Origin: Metabacillus halosaccharovorans
Lineage (GTDB): Bacteria > Bacillota > Bacilli > Bacillales > Bacillaceae
Assembly (NCBI RefSeq): GCF_002019635.1
Contig: NZ_KV917371.1
Coordinates: forward strand, 186,001-250,000
DNA length: 64,000 nucleotides
Direction: 5' to 3'
Shown here one piece after another: positions 16,193-24,726 of the stretch. The notes under the pieces were generated by a model. That model worked only from the letters and a program-made list of their open reading frames with translations. It made no database searches and was not told the origin of the DNA. Made by a program: the position numbers and the translations under genes. How positions within the stretch are numbered: position 1 is the stretch's first letter; the number at the start of each line of letters is the position of its first letter.

Positions 16193-18247
16193 CTATTCTT
16201 TTACCATAAATCTTTTCTTTACTACCAGCCCTATACCAACAATTACACTTACGATTCCCAGTAAAAGAATAGTAAAGTTATTCGTAGCTGTATTTGGTAA
16301 GAAATAACCGTTTTCACTTTCTGATTTTTCTGTTTCATCTAATGCTTTTGTGACTTTTTGTTGTTCTGAAAATACCTGATCATTTTGTCTAACTTCTTCT
16401 TTATCTTCTGTTGCTCCTTGCTCCTGATGATCATTGTTGTCAATCTTTTCACCATCACTATGCTCTAATGGGTCCTCATCAGTTGTTGGTTGTTGGTTTT
16501 CATCGGGAACTTCGGTTTCAGGTTGCTCTTCATCAACCGGTTCATTCGGATTCTCACTTTCCTCTTCTTTAACTTCAATCCCAATTTGATAAGCAGCAAT
16601 TGTTCCGGAAACTTCATGTGCTGCTAAAAGAATATTTTGACCAGTAGGACTTTCATCTGCCGGAATAAAAGTTAAACCTTCCGGTGCTGTATCGCCATTA
16701 GCAACAGTTACCTTTTCCTCGCCATTAAAGATCCGTGAGGAGAAGTATCTATTAAATTCCGGTTTTTCAGGGTTGTCTATATCGTAAACCATGATTCCAC
16801 CAACACGCTCTAAGCCAATGAAAGCGTAATTCTTACCTTGAACATGGCCAATTGTTACTGTCTCCGGCTCCGGCCCTTTATCATCACTGCGGGAGTCAAA
16901 ATTATTTTCATCATTATTAGAATTAAAGTTATCTTCACCATATACTTGCTTTGTGATTTCCTCAAAATCAGAACCACTATCATATGTTAAATCTAATGAA
17001 TTAGCATTCCATATGGAAAATGACCTGGCTCCATACCCATAAATCGCTTCATATTTGCCATTATCATTCTTTGGTGCTGATATTGTTGTATTCAGTCTTC
17101 CTACTTGTTCTTCAGTAAACAGTCCATTTTCTATAAGCTGATTCAATTGTTCTTGATTATATCCCTCATATAAATCAGCATTTAATTCATAGGATTCTTT
17201 CAGATCCGCTACTCTTTCTTCCTCTGAAAAGCCATCATAATCCTGTGCATCACCTTCATTAGCAGATAATATGTATGTTTGCCCATTCACTTTGTATGAT
17301 GCCATTCCATCAGGTTGGTACATTGATAAAACAGGCCAGTTAGTGATGTTAATCTCATTGTCCTCGTTTGAAGCATCTAACTTATTTTTCCCTATAGAAA
17401 AATCCTTATATCCAAGGCTTTTTACTCGGACAAATCTTTTTGCTTGAAGATCCAGTTTCGCCATCGCATTATTTTCTTGCAGTGCAACAAAAGCATATTT
17501 GCTTTCTTCATCTACAACAATGTATTCAGGTTCAAGATCTTGAGCATATGTAGAGGTTTCTGAAACCTTCCTAACTCCTTGTTCTATTACATTCTCTTCA
17601 AATTGAATAGTTGTGACAACATCATTTGTTATTCCTTCTACACCATTTGAAACATCAATCATACTAACTGAGCCCTCTGGATTGATTTGATAATCATTAC
17701 TCGGCTCTCCTTCATTGGCAACAAGCACAAAGGAACCATCCGGTGTAAATGTCAGCATATCAGGTAATGCTCCAACTGTTACATGTGATAGATAGTCACC
17801 TTCTGTTGACAAAAATACGACAAACCCGGGATCAGCTTTATTTGCAGCAGGTGCCGAAACAGCAATATACTTACCTTTCGGATGAATTGCTACACTTGTT
17901 ACATCAGAAGCAGCTACACCTAAATCTTTTAAATTGATCTGTTTTAGACGAGGGATTTCTTGAGAGTCTTTAAGAACATTTAAATCAATAATATCTACTG
18001 CCTTTGCTGAACCATTTACTGAAAAAGCATGTTTGGAAATTGAATCATACGCAACAATCTCTGTTCCTCCCTCACTAATTCCCGCTTCACTGAAGTATCT
18101 CCCAAGCAATTGAACATGGACACCTTGTCCATTTTCTCCATCAAATTTCACTACATGGTTAGCAGCCGATGTTTGAACAGGAGAAAGAAGCAGTACACAT
18201 GAAGCAGCAGCAAAAATGATTTTGCTCATAAAATGCTGAAAATTCAA
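16193..18247 (-). CDS. Sortase-anchored choice-of-anchor I domain surface protein
   Basis: The 684-residue protein has an N-terminal signal peptide (about residues 1-29, ending SAA). A beta-propeller-like choice-of-anchor I region of about 520 residues follows, with phrases such as HPKGKYIAVSAPA and FTPDGSFVLVANEGEPSND. A Glu/Asp/Pro/Gln-rich spacer (about 565-650) precedes a sorting signal LPNTAT, a hydrophobic helix and the charged tail KKRFMVKE. LPNTA is the motif used by the sporulation-linked SrtC (class D) of B. anthracis, so cell-wall attachment during sporulation is possible. The enzymatic role of the propeller domain is unknown. TTG start with GGGAGG upstream. Confidence 0.87.
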   Translation of the reverse strand: MNFQHFMSKIIFAAASCVLLLSPVQTSAANHVVKFDGENGQGVHVQLLGRYFSEAGISEGGTEIVAYDSISKHAFSVNGSAKAVDIIDLNVLKDSQEIPRLKQINLKDLGVAASDVTSVAIHPKGKYIAVSAPAANKADPGFVVFLSTEGDYLSHVTVGALPDMLTFTPDGSFVLVANEGEPSNDYQINPEGSVSMIDVSNGVEGITNDVVTTIQFEENVIEQGVRKVSETSTYAQDLEPEYIVVDEESKYAFVALQENNAMAKLDLQAKRFVRVKSLGYKDFSIGKNKLDASNEDNEINITNWPVLSMYQPDGMASYKVNGQTYILSANEGDAQDYDGFSEEERVADLKESYELNADLYEGYNQEQLNQLIENGLFTEEQVGRLNTTISAPKNDNGKYEAIYGYGARSFSIWNANSLDLTYDSGSDFEEITKQVYGEDNFNSNNDENNFDSRSDDKGPEPETVTIGHVQGKNYAFIGLERVGGIMVYDIDNPEKPEFNRYFSSRIFNGEEKVTVANGDTAPEGLTFIPADESPTGQNILLAAHEVSGTIAAYQIGIEVKEEESENPNEPVDEEQPETEVPDENQQPTTDEDPLEHSDGEKIDNNDHQEQGATEDKEEVRQNDQVFSEQQKVTKALDETEKSESENGYFLPNTATNNFTILLLGIVSVIVGIGLVVKKRFMVKE

Positions 18248-18507
18248 CCTAGCAACCTCCCAAATTTTATTTTAATATGAAAATCTTACTAGGTTATGGT
18301 AAAGATTGATTAAGAGTTTTGTAATATTTTTGTTAATTTTATATAAATTTGTCGTTAAATGTTAAATACGAATGCAAATTATGTTGATCTGCCTTTATGT
18401 TTATCATAACTGAATATTATACGGAAATAACTAGGGTTACTTTATATTATCTTTAAGTATTTTAAGTTGTCTTCCTGTAATGGACACTCGATGAACAAAT
18501 GTAAAAC

Positions 18508-18545
18508 CGTTAATATCCGTTTCGGAAATTAACGTGAATTTTTTG
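18508..18545 (+). terminator. Orphan plus-strand terminator-like hairpin
   Basis: CGTTAAT-TCCG pairs with CGGA-ATTAACG (11 pairs with one A/A mismatch and a three-base loop), followed by TGAATTTTTTG. No plus-strand gene precedes it for more than 2 kb. Confidence 0.5.
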
Positions 18546-18792
18546 TCTCTTTTTGTTTTGAATTCAGTTAGACTATACAAAAATTTACAATTTTCTACCT
18601 TTTTCGTACACTGATAAGGAATTATCTAAACTCATTTTATCATTTCATTCAGATACATCTAGTTTTGTCGAAATAAAGCTCGTCAATCTTGAAATAATGA
18701 AAAATCAGGCGAGAACATATGTTAAGGGACATGTGATAATGGGGCAAGCAGTCAGGGGTGCATTATAGAATAGATGAATGAACACACAAAAG

Positions 18793-18836
18793 AAGGAAAA
18801 CGATCAGTAGGATTAGGAATGTCGTTTTCCTTTTTA
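18793..18836. terminator. Terminator after cwlJ
   Basis: A perfect 11-base stem (AAGGAAAACGA with TCGTTTTCCTT) around an 18-base loop lies 7 bases past the cwlJ stop codon. The T tract is stronger on the plus strand. Confidence 0.75.
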
Positions 18837-18842
18837 ACACCA

Positions 18843-19271
18843 TCAAAATGTATTATAAATATTTTCACATTCTTCTGCAGTAGGTTCATAAAAACAATGA
18901 AGTTTGAATCTCCCCACCAGGGGCTGATTGTACCATTGTGGAGGGCAATCACCCTGAGGACGAAAATACCATAGGCTAAATTTTGCCGGCCAAAACCTTT
19001 CTCCGTTTACGACTCTTCGAGCAAGTCTTTTTTCACTCTCTCTTGCCCTCTGAAAAAAATAACCTTTGGTTGTGGCTTCAAAAGCATGTGGTTGAAAAAT
19101 CATATTCCGAATTGTACGTAATCCCTTAAAATCCGAACAGTTGGAACGAATCCGATTTATTCCTACATTTCCAACTAAAAGCATACCTTGAATTCCTTCT
19201 CCTTCAGCTTCCGCACGAAGCAACCTAGCTAATAAGGCAATATCTGCTTCGTTCGTTTTTACAACGGCCAT
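18843..19271 (-). CDS. cwlJ: Spore cortex-lytic cell wall hydrolase CwlJ
   Basis: The 142-residue protein matches B. subtilis CwlJ in length and nearly end to end. It has LLRAEAEGEG at residues 17-26 with the catalytic Glu, GNVGINRIRSNC, FSLWYFRPQGDCPPQWYNQP and the terminal ENIYNTF. CwlJ sits in the spore coat and degrades cortex peptidoglycan on germination triggered by Ca-dipicolinate. Its activity depends on GerQ, which is not in this window. GAGGTGA precedes the ATG. The gene is monocistronic. Confidence 0.96.
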   Translation of the reverse strand: MAVVKTNEADIALLARLLRAEAEGEGIQGMLLVGNVGINRIRSNCSDFKGLRTIRNMIFQPHAFEATTKGYFFQRARESEKRLARRVVNGERFWPAKFSLWYFRPQGDCPPQWYNQPLVGRFKLHCFYEPTAEECENIYNTF

Positions 19272-19402
19272 GCATTCACCTCATTTCAATCCTCTTTTTA
19301 TCATATTTTATAGAAAGCTAGGCACATGACTATTTATATACATATCTCCATATAAAAAAAATGCGATGTTTTCGCATTCTTTTCTTCTATATTTTTTATC
19401 AT

Positions 19403-19723
19403 TTACTTAAACCCGCTTCTCTGGAAGTGAGAGTTTAATTGTCCTCTAATCATTTTTTTCTTTAATTCAGCATCTGTTTCCTTTTTTCTATAATCTCTCC
19501 GTATTTCATCTGTTTGAACACCCTCTTCAACCTTTTCTGCAATGTCCATTAGTTTTTCAATATCTGAAAAAGAATATTTACGGAAACCAGTTGAAGTACG
19601 CTCAGGAAAAATTAGTTTTCTTTCTTCATAGTAGCGGATTCTTCTCTCAGATAATCCTGTCATTTCACATACTGTTCCCATTGACATTACTTTTTTATCA
19701 CGGTAAGACATACTTTTCTCCAT
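19403..19723 (-). CDS. tnrA: MerR-family global nitrogen regulator TnrA
   Basis: The 106-residue MerR-type protein has the winged helix at residues 14-80 ([20 protein letters not shown] and [15 protein letters not shown]). The short C-terminus [13 protein letters not shown] matches the segment of TnrA that is bound by feedback-inhibited glutamine synthetase. It lacks the longer C-terminal region of GlnR. In B. subtilis TnrA acts under nitrogen limitation on TGTNA-N7-TNACA sites, repressing gltAB and activating its own gene. Both glt and puc operons occur in this window. A TnrA-like site lies upstream at 19885-19901. Confidence 0.92.
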   Translation of the reverse strand: MEKSMSYRDKKVMSMGTVCEMTGLSERRIRYYEERKLIFPERTSTGFRKYSFSDIEKLMDIAEKVEEGVQTDEIRRDYRKKETDAELKKKMIRGQLNSHFQRSGFK

Positions 19724-19884
19724 ATGAATCCCCTCTTATGAATGATAAATTTTCGTTCAGTTAATCTCTTTTTTACTTTAGCAACAGTAACCGTTTTCTA
19801 ACAAGAATTATTTATGTAATTTTTGGTTTATTTATAATATTCCGTCTCTTTTGTTCTGAGAAATACTTTACTTCTTAATTTTTA

Positions 19885-19901
19885 CGTAAGAATAGTTAAC
19901 A
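19885..19901. promoter_or_regulatory. TnrA/GlnR-like site upstream of tnrA
   Basis: On the minus strand the sequence TGTTA-ACTATTC-TTACG fits the consensus TGTNA-N7-TNACA at every fixed position except the last base. It lies about 160 bases upstream of the tnrA start, where positive autoregulation is known in B. subtilis. Confidence 0.5.
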
Positions 19902-19923
19902 CGCAAAAATGTCCATAATAATG

Positions 19924-19956
19924 AAGAGACATCCTTTTTAGATGCCTCTTTTTCTT
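19924..19956 (+). terminator. Plus-strand terminator hairpin upstream of tnrA
   Basis: AAGAG-CATC pairs with GATG-CTCTT across one mismatch, and TTTTTCTT follows on the plus strand. No plus-strand gene ends here. Confidence 0.55.
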
Positions 19957-19988
19957 ATTTATCATAAGGCCACCAGAAAACTTACTAC

Positions 19989-20108
19989 TCACTCTGGTTC
20001 CCCTATCTCGAAACTGCTATTAATAAGTTCTATTGCTTGTTCAGGAGTAATCTTAAACTCATCCGCTACTTTTTTAATCATATTTTCTCTTATCTCCCTA
20101 ATTGTCAT
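19989..20108 (-). CDS. Possible 39-residue small protein
   Basis: The ATG at 20108 opens a frame encoding MTIREIRENMIKKVADEF and 21 further residues, ending in a TGA. An in-frame TGA directly precedes the ATG, and AAAGGG lies 11 bases upstream, which is a weak and rather distant ribosome site. The composition (amphipathic helix, then acidic end) looks protein-like, and a helix-turn ITPEQAIELI is suggestive. I do not recognise the family. It lies between the MFS exporter gene and tnrA. Confidence 0.4.
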   Translation of the reverse strand: MTIREIRENMIKKVADEFKITPEQAIELINSSFEIGEPE

Positions 20109-20226
20109 TCAGAACACAACCCTTTCTCTTTGATCTGTTACTATCATATTATCAGAAAATTCATATACCAAAAGTTATTTGTAAGATTATCTGACATTGT
20201 TTTTTCGAGTAGTATGACAGAATATC

Positions 20227-21408
20227 TTACAACTCTTTTCTATCATTGTTGATAAGAACTATATATAATATGATTGACACGAAAACAGAAAAAGCTGAAA
20301 CCAAATAAATCGTATGATATCCGAATAAATGACCTATCTGTCCAAATAATAAAGCACCCATTCCAACACCTAGATCAAAGGAAGAGAAGAAGGTTGCATT
20401 TGCCATACCTCTTCTATGTTTCGGTGCATTCTCAATTGACCATGCCTGTAGAGCTGGCTGTACAGATCCAAAGCCTATTCCATATAAAACAGCAGCAATT
20501 AACAGAACGGTTGTATTTAATAACCATGCCAATAAAATCATAGCAGCAACAATGAGAATAGTTCCAGGTATAAAAATTGCACGATGTCCTTTTACATCAT
20601 ATATTTTTCCCGCAAACGTTCTGGATGCCATCAAAGCCAAGGCAAAAACAAGGAAATACCATTGTATACCTGAGATTCCTTTTTGAGCTGTATATAACGG
20701 TAAGAATGAAGCAATGCCCCCAAAGGTTACTGTAATGAAAAAAAGCAACAGGGACGGTTTGAGTGCAGTTTTTTCATAAATATCCCATTTTTCTTTTTTA
20801 CCTACTTGTTGGGTTTTCTCTATTGTTTTATAGCGTATTCTTGATGAAAGGAGAAACGCTATTAACCCTAGGATTGCACAAATCATAAATAATTGTGTAT
20901 AAGATAAAACCCCAGCTAAGGAAAGTCCCAATGATGGTCCAAAGGCTAGTGCGATGTTTCCTGATAAGCCATAGTATCCCATTCCTTCTCCACGTCTCTT
21001 TGAAGGGATTATATCACTCGCAATTGTTCCAGATGCCGTTGTAGAAAAACCCCAACCAATACCTTGAATAAATCTCATAAAAAATAAAAATCCTATCGCC
21101 GGCAGAAAGCCAAAGGACCCAACGGATACAACAAAAATTAGAATACCAGTTAAATACACAATTTTTCTGCCTCTTGTTTCAAGTGCATGCCCTGCATAGG
21201 ATCTTACTAATAAGGCTGAAAAAGTGAAAATACTAACAACAATCCCAATTAGTTGGTCATTTCCCCCTAACTCTTCTACATAAAGCGGAATCGTTGGCAA
21301 GGTCATTTGAAAACCAAGGAAAATAAAAAAGTTTGATATACAAATTAATATAAAGTCACGTGTCCAAATCTTTTCTTTATGTAATGCATTTGATTGCTGA
21401 GAATCCAA
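20227..21408 (-). CDS. MFS transporter, probable drug/metabolite exporter
   Basis: The 393-residue integral membrane protein has 12 predicted helices. The MFS motif between helices 2 and 3 (AGHALETRGRKIVYLTG) is at about residues 73-90, and a motif C-like stretch in helix 5 reads LSGNIALAFGPSLGLSLAG. It resembles the YwoG/TetA-type drug:H+ antiporters of Bacillus. The substrate is unknown. The TTG start has AGGAGG upstream. It is transcribed alone, divergently from the endonuclease IV family gene. Confidence 0.85.
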   Translation of the reverse strand: MDSQQSNALHKEKIWTRDFILICISNFFIFLGFQMTLPTIPLYVEELGGNDQLIGIVVSIFTFSALLVRSYAGHALETRGRKIVYLTGILIFVVSVGSFGFLPAIGFLFFMRFIQGIGWGFSTTASGTIASDIIPSKRRGEGMGYYGLSGNIALAFGPSLGLSLAGVLSYTQLFMICAILGLIAFLLSSRIRYKTIEKTQQVGKKEKWDIYEKTALKPSLLLFFITVTFGGIASFLPLYTAQKGISGIQWYFLVFALALMASRTFAGKIYDVKGHRAIFIPGTILIVAAMILLAWLLNTTVLLIAAVLYGIGFGSVQPALQAWSIENAPKHRRGMANATFFSSFDLGVGMGALLFGQIGHLFGYHTIYLVSAFSVFVSIILYIVLINNDRKEL

Positions 21409-21582
21409 AAAAGCCCTCCTCTTCCAATGTAATAAGCTATTATTTAATAAGGTTAATATTTATAAGACTAAATAACAAATGATATGTTTTACAATATATA
21501 CTCAACTGCAAGAATAAAGTGTTTTATTTTATAAATAATAAAAAGATGACAAGCAACTAAAGTGACGGTTAGGGTGAGATAA

Positions 21583-22425
21583 ATGAAATTTGGTTGTCAT
21601 GTGAGTATTAAAAATGGATATTTTGCCGCTGCTAAGCATGCATATACCATAGGTGCTAAAGCATTTCAGTACTTTCCAAAAAATCCAAGGAGCTTGTCAG
21701 TGAAAGTGTTTAATTTAGAAGATGCAAATCAATGCTCCGGATTTTGTAATGAACATGATCTTGTATCCATAGCACATACACCTTACCCAACTTCTCTTAC
21801 TCCATCATTAGAGAAAAAGGAACTAACGATTGCATCATTGTTAAATGATTTAGAGATTGCTGAAAGTTGCGGATCTATCGGAGTAGTTGTCCATTTCGGG
21901 CACCTTCTCGATGCAGATCATCCACTGACAAGCTATCAGTTAATGATTGAGATGTTAAATCTTGTTTTATCGCAATGGAATGGAAAATGCAAGTTATTAA
22001 TTGAAAATAATGCCGGAACATCAGGAGCACTGGGGACAACATTGGAAGAGCTTGTTCAAATTAGGAGCCTAATAGATAATCCCGAAAAAGTCGGATTTTG
22101 TCTCGATACTTGTCATGCTTTTGCAAGTGGTCTATGGAGCGGGCAACAAAATGAGGAATTTTGGCAAAAAGCAATTGAACTAGGTTACCTTGAATATCTG
22201 GAAGCTATACATTTAAATAATTCCAAATACCCGCTTGGATCTCGTAAAGATAGACATGCGAATATTTTTGGTAATGGATTCATAGAGAGTGATGAATTTA
22301 TTAAATTGTTTCAGTTAGATCTATTATCAGAAATTCCTTTTGTTCTTGAAACACCATCAAATGAAGGTGTAACACACATGGAAGAAATAAACCAGCTCTA
22401 CCAATTTGTTAAGAACTACCGGTAG
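21583..22425 (+). CDS. Endonuclease IV family AP endonuclease
   Basis: The 280-residue TIM-barrel protein has all the expected zinc ligands of endonuclease IV. They lie in AHTPYP, VVHFGH, LIENNAG, CLDTCHAFASG, AIHLNNSK, KDRHANIFGNG and VLETPS. Such enzymes cut DNA 5' to abasic sites in base excision repair. The sequence is more divergent than the usual Nfo/YqfS, so it may be a second paralogue. AGGGTGAG precedes the ATG. An 8-base inverted repeat overlaps the stop codon but lacks a T tract. Confidence 0.85.
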   Translation: MKFGCHVSIKNGYFAAAKHAYTIGAKAFQYFPKNPRSLSVKVFNLEDANQCSGFCNEHDLVSIAHTPYPTSLTPSLEKKELTIASLLNDLEIAESCGSIGVVVHFGHLLDADHPLTSYQLMIEMLNLVLSQWNGKCKLLIENNAGTSGALGTTLEELVQIRSLIDNPEKVGFCLDTCHAFASGLWSGQQNEEFWQKAIELGYLEYLEAIHLNNSKYPLGSRKDRHANIFGNGFIESDEFIKLFQLDLLSEIPFVLETPSNEGVTHMEEINQLYQFVKNYR

Positions 22426-22542
22426 AGCCTCATCCTTATCTAATCAACAAAAAATCCATCCGAGAAACCTCTACATTTCATAAACCAGCATGTTACGACA
22501 AAGAACTACCTTTTTGTCAAGTTTTGCGCTTTCCCGAGAAAT

Positions 22543-23262
22543 TTATATCCTACCGTTTTTAAGGACCTGTATCATCATATCAGCATTTGGATAACCGGCT
22601 TCTCTATACTGTTTCATAACCTTTTCAATATCATAGCCAACTCTTTCAATAGATGTACTAAATCCACTCTCATCTATTGTGATAATACCGTAAGATGCTT
22701 TTGTTACACCATCAAAGGGCAGGCCTACACTCCCAATATTCATTATCACTTTACCATTAATGTACCGAATATAAGGCTTATGAATATGAGCATAAAGATA
22801 AATAGTTGCATCCTTTTTCGAAAACACCTTTTCATGTAACAGGCAATCTTCTGCATTTTGGGGTATCACTTCAAATAAACTGGTAGGTGTTGCATGAAAA
22901 GCAAAGATTTCAATACCATGTTCATTTAAGTGTAATTCTGTAGGTAGCTGAGATAAATAGCAAATATCTGTTGATTCAAGGTTAGAAAATATCCATTCAC
23001 GTTCCTTGTTCATCATTTCAAGAGCTCCATCAGGTACTTCTCCTTGCCGAACCCCTCTCACAACCCATTCATCAGCATTTCCTTTTATCACCTCAGCTTG
23101 TAAGGATTGAATAAGTTCTAACGATTTTTTTGGTTCAGGTCCTCTATAGCATATGTCACCAAGAACACAAATTTTTTCAATATTTTTCTTTTTAAGATCT
23201 TCTAAGACTGCTTCAAGTGCAACAGCATTACCGTGTATATCTGAGATAAATGCAATTTTCAC
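22543..23262 (-). CDS. Metallophosphoesterase family protein (YfcE/MJ0936-like)
   Basis: The 239-residue calcineurin-like phosphoesterase has SDIHGN (residues 7-12), GDICYRGP, GNADEW, and HAHIHKP-type metal ligands (YAHIHKPYI), followed by NIGSVGLP. Small bacterial members are phosphodiesterases or phosphatases with a dinuclear metal site, and the substrate is unknown. GTG at 23262 is chosen because GGAGG is 9 bases upstream. A TTG at 23268 would be too close to that site. Confidence 0.83.
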   Translation of the reverse strand: MKIAFISDIHGNAVALEAVLEDLKKKNIEKICVLGDICYRGPEPKKSLELIQSLQAEVIKGNADEWVVRGVRQGEVPDGALEMMNKEREWIFSNLESTDICYLSQLPTELHLNEHGIEIFAFHATPTSLFEVIPQNAEDCLLHEKVFSKKDATIYLYAHIHKPYIRYINGKVIMNIGSVGLPFDGVTKASYGIITIDESGFSTSIERVGYDIEKVMKQYREAGYPNADMMIQVLKNGRI

Positions 23263-23453
23263 GATCAAATCCCTCCAAATTAAACGAATCTTTCTCTAGT
23301 ATACCAATCCAATGGTTTGGTAGCCATTTGTAAAAAATTGTTAGTTTAATTATTAAATTTTCTTCTTTTCTTGGAAGGAGAGTTAAACAAAGAAAAAGAA
23401 TAATTAAATAATAAACATTATAGAGAAGATGTGTTTTTATTGGAGGGGAATCC

Positions 23454-24044
23454 ATGTTAGCTCAAAAACATATAAACAGCAATGTCATACCTCAAAGTAT
23501 TATTCCATATGATCACACAATTGCTCCATATTTGATTCGAAATGTTTTATTTCAACATATACCGAAAGCAACAAAACATATTTATGTTGTGGGAATAGGG
23601 TCGAATCAAATAAACGGTGACAGTCTCGGTCCTTTTGTTGGTACACTCCTGCAACATAAATTCCCAAGACATTTAACTGTGTTAGGGAATCTTCAGTCCC
23701 CACTAGATTCATCAAACTTAGTGAGTGAATTTACCAAGATCTGCTTACCACAAAATAGTTTTGTCATAGCTATTGATAGTGTTTTAGGATCTAAAAACAT
23801 AGTTCAGTCAATTGTCATTAAAGATGGACCTATTCTGCCTGGTGAGGGTTTAGGAAAACAGCTTCCTGCAATTGGTGATTGTAGTATTATGGGAGTTGTC
23901 CTTGAGAAGGATTTTCAGGATCAGTCTACACTATTTCATACAAATTTACATCTTATCTACACAATGACAACAAATATTGCCAAAGGAATTTCTCTTGCAG
24001 TTCGGCAATTTTTCCAATACCCTCCTAATTATCCGATATTTTGA
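23454..24044 (+). CDS. yyaC: Sporulation protein YyaC
   Basis: The 196-residue protein is a YyaC/DUF1256 family member. The signature segments are YVVGIGSNQINGDSLGPFVG and VLGNLQSPLDSSN, with DSVLGSKN and GPILPGEGLGKQLPAIGD further on. The fold is related to GPR and hydrogenase-maturation peptidases, and YyaC is expressed in sporulation in B. subtilis. Its exact substrate is unknown. GGAGGGGA precedes the ATG. It converges on the SRPBCC gene across a hairpin at 24055-24093. Confidence 0.88.
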   Translation: MLAQKHINSNVIPQSIIPYDHTIAPYLIRNVLFQHIPKATKHIYVVGIGSNQINGDSLGPFVGTLLQHKFPRHLTVLGNLQSPLDSSNLVSEFTKICLPQNSFVIAIDSVLGSKNIVQSIVIKDGPILPGEGLGKQLPAIGDCSIMGVVLEKDFQDQSTLFHTNLHLIYTMTTNIAKGISLAVRQFFQYPPNYPIF

Positions 24045-24054
24045 AGCAGCAGTA

Positions 24055-24093
24055 GCCGAATGCAGAATCTAATTACGAAATTCTCCATTCGGC
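24055..24093 (+). terminator. Possible terminator after yyaC
   Basis: GCCGAATG pairs with CATTCGGC, with an inner GAAT/ATTC pairing. The T tract is weak, so termination is uncertain. Confidence 0.4.
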
Positions 24094-24129
24094 ACTAGTT
24101 CTTATCAATAATTTTTGCTTTAGATTATT

Positions 24130-24585
24130 TTATCGAAGGACATTCTCTCTTTCATCAATTTTAGATACGATTGCTTCCGTTAGCTCTTCTGTTATTTCCA
24201 CTAAATTTTTTTCTAACTTGGCGCTTACCATTTTTGCTAAGGCACCTTCAGGAGTAATGTCAAGAAAACCTGACATTAACGTTTTATTTGATTCCAGAGG
24301 CTTTGCTTCAAAATATCCCTTTCCACTAATCTTCTCATTGATTCCGGTTAGATTAAACTCCACTTTTGATGGTTCTAACCATGTCAAAATATCTACTTTT
24401 AGATGGATTTTTCGTTTTATAACACCTAAGTCTGTTTTAAATTTCCATGTTGATTCTTTTTCACTAATTATTTCATGATCAATATAGCCAGGTACAAGTG
24501 GTGCCCAATGATCCATTACACTTACAAAACTCCATATAGAATGGATAGGATGATCAACTTCTACTTTGTATAAATGATTGGCCAT
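24130..24585 (-). CDS. SRPBCC/CoxG-like lipid-binding fold protein
   Basis: The 151-residue protein fits the START/SRPBCC helix-grip fold of the CoxG family. Features are the N-terminal strand VDHPIHSIWSFVSVMDHWAPLVPG, alternating strands, and a long C-terminal helix (about residues 110-150). CoxG proteins accompany carbon monoxide dehydrogenases, but most homologues have no known ligand. It is 140 bases downstream of the alcohol dehydrogenase gene and could share its transcript. AGGTAGG precedes the ATG. Confidence 0.7.
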   Translation of the reverse strand: MANHLYKVEVDHPIHSIWSFVSVMDHWAPLVPGYIDHEIISEKESTWKFKTDLGVIKRKIHLKVDILTWLEPSKVEFNLTGINEKISGKGYFEAKPLESNKTLMSGFLDITPEGALAKMVSAKLEKNLVEITEELTEAIVSKIDERENVLR

Positions 24586-24726
24586 TTATCAAACCTACCT
24601 TCACGTTCAATTAATGATTCATAGATGAAAAACCATTTATACAGTACTTATTCTTTTTCATTGTCCAATATGTGTTGAAAATGTATTATTCATAAAACAT
24701 TAACTTCCGTTACGAATGTCCTTTTC

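Larger units (their letters stand above)
18248..18842. other. Gene-free region of about 600 bases with a plus-strand hairpin
   Basis: No convincing coding region was found on either strand. The notable structures are the plus-oriented terminator-like hairpin at 18508-18545 and the cwlJ terminator at 18793-18836. The rest is AT-rich DNA with no recognisable RNA family. Confidence 0.5.

Noticed and set aside
22395-22428. Terminator at the end of the endonuclease IV family gene
   Set aside because: A perfect 8-base inverted repeat overlaps the stop codon, but no T tract follows on the plus strand and the loop is long. It may be coincidental.
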